Shown here piece by piece: positions 19,476 through 21,531 of a stretch of 21,531 bases of DNA; the first letter of the stretch is position 1; each line of letters opens with the position of its first letter. Origin of the DNA: JBARRS01 sp049644345 (GTDB taxonomy: Bacteria > Actinomycetota > Thermoleophilia > Gaiellales > Gaiellaceae). The stretch lies in NCBI GenBank assembly GCA_049644345.1, contig JBARRS010000162.1:1-21531 (forward strand). Reading direction: 5' to 3'. Position numbers and translations under genes: made by a program. The notes beneath the pieces were generated by a model. It searched no databases. It was not told where the DNA came from and worked only from the letters and a program-made list of their open reading frames with translations.

Positions 19476-19502
19476 ACGATTCGGCCCGAGAGCCGACGCG
19501 CG

Positions 19503-19531
19503 TTGCGGTCATCCGGCAGGCTTGCTAGGGT
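19503..19531 (+). promoter_or_regulatory. Promoter for the NlpC/P60 gene
   Basis: TTGCGG (19503-19508), 17-base spacer, TAGGGT (19526-19531). This is the best sigma-A-like promoter seen in the window. Transcription from about 19538 gives a ~64-base leader holding the hairpin at 19577-19598. Confidence 0.5.
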
Positions 19532-19576
19532 GCCGTGCTCGTGACCCCGGCCCCCCTCAAGGGGCGCCTGTCGAGC

Positions 19577-19598
19577 CCAGCGACGGGGAGGTCGCTGG
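19577..19598 (+). promoter_or_regulatory. Hairpin displaying the Shine-Dalgarno in its loop
   Basis: CCAGCGAC (19577-19584) and GTCGCTGG (19591-19598) form a perfect 8-bp stem whose six-base loop is GGGGAG, the only purine-rich ribosome site upstream of the ATG at 19603. Spacing from the loop to ATG is 12 bases in line, but folding would shorten it only slightly. May tune translation, or be a protein or small-RNA target. Confidence 0.45.
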
Positions 19599-19602
19599 TT
19601 CG

Positions 19603-20685
19603 ATGAGCCGTAAGGCGCCGGTAGTCGTTCTCGCGGTGGTGGTGACCGCTCTCGTGGCGGCCCCGGCTATTGCCGACCCCAGCGTCTCGTCCAAGCAGGC
19701 GGAGGCGCAGTCCGTGCTCGGGCAGGTCCAGCAGCTCGACTCGAGCCTGGAGCGGGCGGTCGAGGCGTACGACTCTGCCACCGTCAAGCTCAACCAGATT
19801 CGACACGACCTGCGCCTCAACGAGACCCAGCTGCACATCGCCCGGGCGAACCTGAAGCACGCTCAGGCGACCCTCTCGAAGCGCCTGGTCGACCTCTACA
19901 CAGCCGGCGGCGAGAACACGACTCTCGAGGTCGTGCTCGGCGCGACGAGCCTGGACGACCTGCTCAACCGGCTCGACACCGCGAACCGCGTCTCGGAGCA
20001 GGACACGAAGATCCTGCGCGAGGTGTACGCCTTCCGGACCCAGGTCCAGCAGCACGAGCGGCAGCTGAAGCAGGCACATGCCGCCCAGGCGAAGGTGGTC
20101 GCGCAGCGCGCCGCCACGAAGACGTCGATCCAGAGCCAGCTCGCGGAGCGTCGTTCGCTGCTCTCGTCGATTCGCGGCGAGATCGTGCGGCTCCAGGCAC
20201 AGGAGCGTCAGCAAGAGGCCGCCTTGCGGGCGGCTCTTCAGCAGCGGCTGCAGGTCCAGCAGCAGCAGGCGGCAGCCGAGGCGCTGGGAGGAGGCATACC
20301 CACCTCGCCGGGCGCCGCGGGTCCTGCCCCGCCGCCCACGCACGGCGGCGTCGTCGGAATCGCGATGCAGTACCTCGGCATCCCTTACCGGTGGGGCGGC
20401 GCCTCGCCGTCGGGGTTCGACTGCTCCGGCCTGACGATGTACGTCTTCGCCCAGGTCGGCGTCTCGCTCCCGCACAGCTCGTACGGGCAGTACTCGATGG
20501 GCTCTCCCGTCTCCCGCGCGGATCTCCAGCCGGGCGACCTCGTCTTCTTCGATGGGCTCGGCCACGTCGGAATCTACGTCGGTGCCGGCAACTTCATCCA
20601 CGCGCCCCACACGGGCGACGTAGTGAAGATCTCCAGCATGAGCGGCTGGTACGCGGCCACCTATGTGGGCGCCCGGCGTTTGTAG
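19603..20685 (+). CDS. Secreted coiled-coil NlpC/P60 peptidoglycan endopeptidase
   Basis: 360 residues. Signal peptide (KAPVVVLAVVVTALVAAPAIA, cut near 24), coiled coils (~28-228) of the PcsB/CwlO/RipC kind, a Gly/Pro linker (~229-247) and an NlpC/P60 domain (~248-360). Catalytic C274 (FDCSGL), H321 (GHVGIYVG) and H333 (FIHAP) are present. Such enzymes cut stem peptides during growth and division, and those with this coiled coil are often activated by FtsEX. That link is family knowledge, not shown here. The divergent 3D-domain gene shares the motif LEVVLGATSLDD (here 108-119). The end overlaps the convergent acyl-CoA synthetase gene by 25 bases. Confidence 0.92.
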   Translation: MSRKAPVVVLAVVVTALVAAPAIADPSVSSKQAEAQSVLGQVQQLDSSLERAVEAYDSATVKLNQIRHDLRLNETQLHIARANLKHAQATLSKRLVDLYTAGGENTTLEVVLGATSLDDLLNRLDTANRVSEQDTKILREVYAFRTQVQQHERQLKQAHAAQAKVVAQRAATKTSIQSQLAERRSLLSSIRGEIVRLQAQERQQEAALRAALQQRLQVQQQQAAAEALGGGIPTSPGAAGPAPPPTHGGVVGIAMQYLGIPYRWGGASPSGFDCSGLTMYVFAQVGVSLPHSSYGQYSMGSPVSRADLQPGDLVFFDGLGHVGIYVGAGNFIHAPHTGDVVKISSMSGWYAATYVGARRL

Positions 20686-21531
20686 AGCTTCTCGATCTCG
20701 ACGCCATAACGATCCTCGATCACGCGGCGGCGTAGCTTCAGCGTCGGCGTCACCTCGCTCTCCTCGATCGAGAACTCCCGCGGGAGGATCGCGAAGCGCC
20801 TGATCTGCTCGAACTGCGTGAGGTCGGCGTTCAGCTCGTCGATCTTCTCCTGGACGAGCTCGCGGGGATCGCCCCCGGTCTTCTCCACCTCGTCCGGGTC
20901 GAGCGTGACCAGAGCGACGAGGTACGGGCGCCTGTCGCCGACGACGAGGGCCTGTGAAACGATCGGCGAGGCCTGCAGGGTGTTCTCGAGGTTCGCAGGC
21001 GCGACGTTCTTGCCGCCGGCGGTGACGATAAGGTCCTTCTTGCGGTCGGTGATCGTGAGGAAGCCGTCGTCGTCGAGCGAGCCGACGTCGCCGCTATGCA
21101 GCCAGCCCTCGTCGTCGAGGATGGCGCGCGTCGCTTCCTCGTCCTTGTAGTAACCGGCGAAGATCGTCGGCGTACGCATCAGGATCTCGCCGTCCTCTGC
21201 GATCAGCAGCTCGATGCCGGGCAGCGCGGGGCCGACGGTGCCGAACTTGAACCAGTCGGGCCGGTTGACCGCCGCCGCAGAGGTGCATTCGGTGAGACCG
21301 TAGCCCTCCAGGATCAGGATCCCGAGTGCGTGGAAGAACCGGCAGATCTCGGGCGCGAGCGGCGCGGCACCGGAAATCGCGAGCCGAAGGCGGCCGCCAA
21401 GCCGCCGCGTCACCTTCGAGAACACGAGCCGGCCCGCCAGCCGCTCCTCCAGAGCCAGGAGGGGCGGCACGCGCCGCTGCTCCTGGCGCCGCTCGCTCGC
21501 CCGGCGGCCAACGCCGAGGGCCCAGCGGACC
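20661..21531 (-). CDS. fadD: AMP-forming long-chain acyl-CoA synthetase, C-terminal part (5' end outside window)
   Basis: About 290 residues are visible; the frame runs off the window edge and the GTG at 21470 is only an internal codon. Activates fatty acids: fatty acid + ATP + CoA to acyl-CoA + AMP + PPi. Motifs: RLRLAISGAAPLAPEICRFF, the adenylation motif EGYGLTECT, GEILMRTPTIFAGYYKDEE, the hinge region GWLHSGDVGSLDDDGFLTITD (20+1 residues, key D of SGD), then DRKKDLIVTAGGKNVAP and the C-terminal EVTPTLKLRR. This order matches the FadD15-like long-chain group. It is convergent with the NlpC/P60 gene, and its last 25 bases overlap it. Subfamily and symbol are less certain than the family. 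Confidence 0.88.
   Translation of the reverse strand, partial: VRWALGVGRRASERRQEQRRVPPLLALEERLAGRLVFSKVTRRLGGRLRLAISGAAPLAPEICRFFHALGILILEGYGLTECTSAAAVNRPDWFKFGTVGPALPGIELLIAEDGEILMRTPTIFAGYYKDEEATRAILDDEGWLHSGDVGSLDDDGFLTITDRKKDLIVTAGGKNVAPANLENTLQASPIVSQALVVGDRRPYLVALVTLDPDEVEKTGGDPRELVQEKIDELNADLTQFEQIRRFAILPREFSIEESEVTPTLKLRRRVIEDRYGVEIEKLYKRRAPT

Noticed and set aside
19538..19602. ydaO-type c-di-AMP riboswitch before the NlpC/P60 gene
   Set aside because: The leader is only about 64 nt and lacks the expected long multi-helix layout; only one clear hairpin is present.

Overview
The window is a very GC-rich bacterial chromosome segment. Gene content and order (spc and alpha ribosomal operons joined through secY-adk-map-infA), heavy GTG/TTG start use, zinc-type S14/S4/L36, E/P/A-rich ribosomal protein tails and PcsB/CwlO-like wall hydrolases point to an Actinobacteriota. 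A deep lineage such as Thermoleophilia is my best guess, but this is inference from style rather than from a marker comparison.

Positions 1-12076 hold one co-directional block: the end of rpsC, then rplP-rpmC-rpsQ-rplN-rplX-rplE-rpsZ-rpsH-rplF-rplR-rpsE-rpmD-rplO-secY-adk-map-infA-rpmJ-rpsM-rpsK-rpsD-rpoA-rplQ. Most junctions overlap or abut (GTGA, TAGTG, TGATG, TAGATG), so translation is tightly coupled. Three junctions break this rule: rplO-secY, secY-adk and adk-map. The first holds a 166-nt near-full-length palindrome ending in TA on both sides. The second holds another strong foldback. The third holds 67 nt between two copies of a 10-nt direct repeat. Removing each inserted piece on paper restores a normal tight junction, so I read them as small insertions into an ancestral compact operon; the first is the best supported.

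Three ribosomal proteins carry low-complexity acidic extensions: a C-terminal tail on S3, a roughly 150-residue N-terminal extension on S17 and a C-terminal tail on L15. In S17 and L15 a basic linker lies next to the folded core and the acidic part is distal.

Positions 12073-21531 are mixed-strand housekeeping and envelope genes: a VIT-family (MbfA-like) membrane protein (-), truA (+), a secreted small cupredoxin (-), ligA (+), a PBP4-type D-Ala-D-Ala carboxypeptidase (-), a 110-residue coiled-coil protein of unknown function (+), an orphan NarL/FixJ response regulator (+), a coiled-coil/3D-domain wall protein (-), a divergent coiled-coil NlpC/P60 hydrolase (+) and the C-terminal part of a long-chain acyl-CoA synthetase (-). 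Three convergent pairs overlap at their 3' ends (4, 18 and 25 nt). Two divergently transcribed wall-hydrolase genes share a paralogous coiled-coil module but have different catalytic domains.

No tRNA, rRNA, CRISPR array, transposase gene, prophage or defence system was seen, and no gene-free stretch exceeds 300 bases. I did not find a clearly new enzymatic system. The most unusual signals are the palindromic insertions beside secY and the tailed ribosomal proteins.
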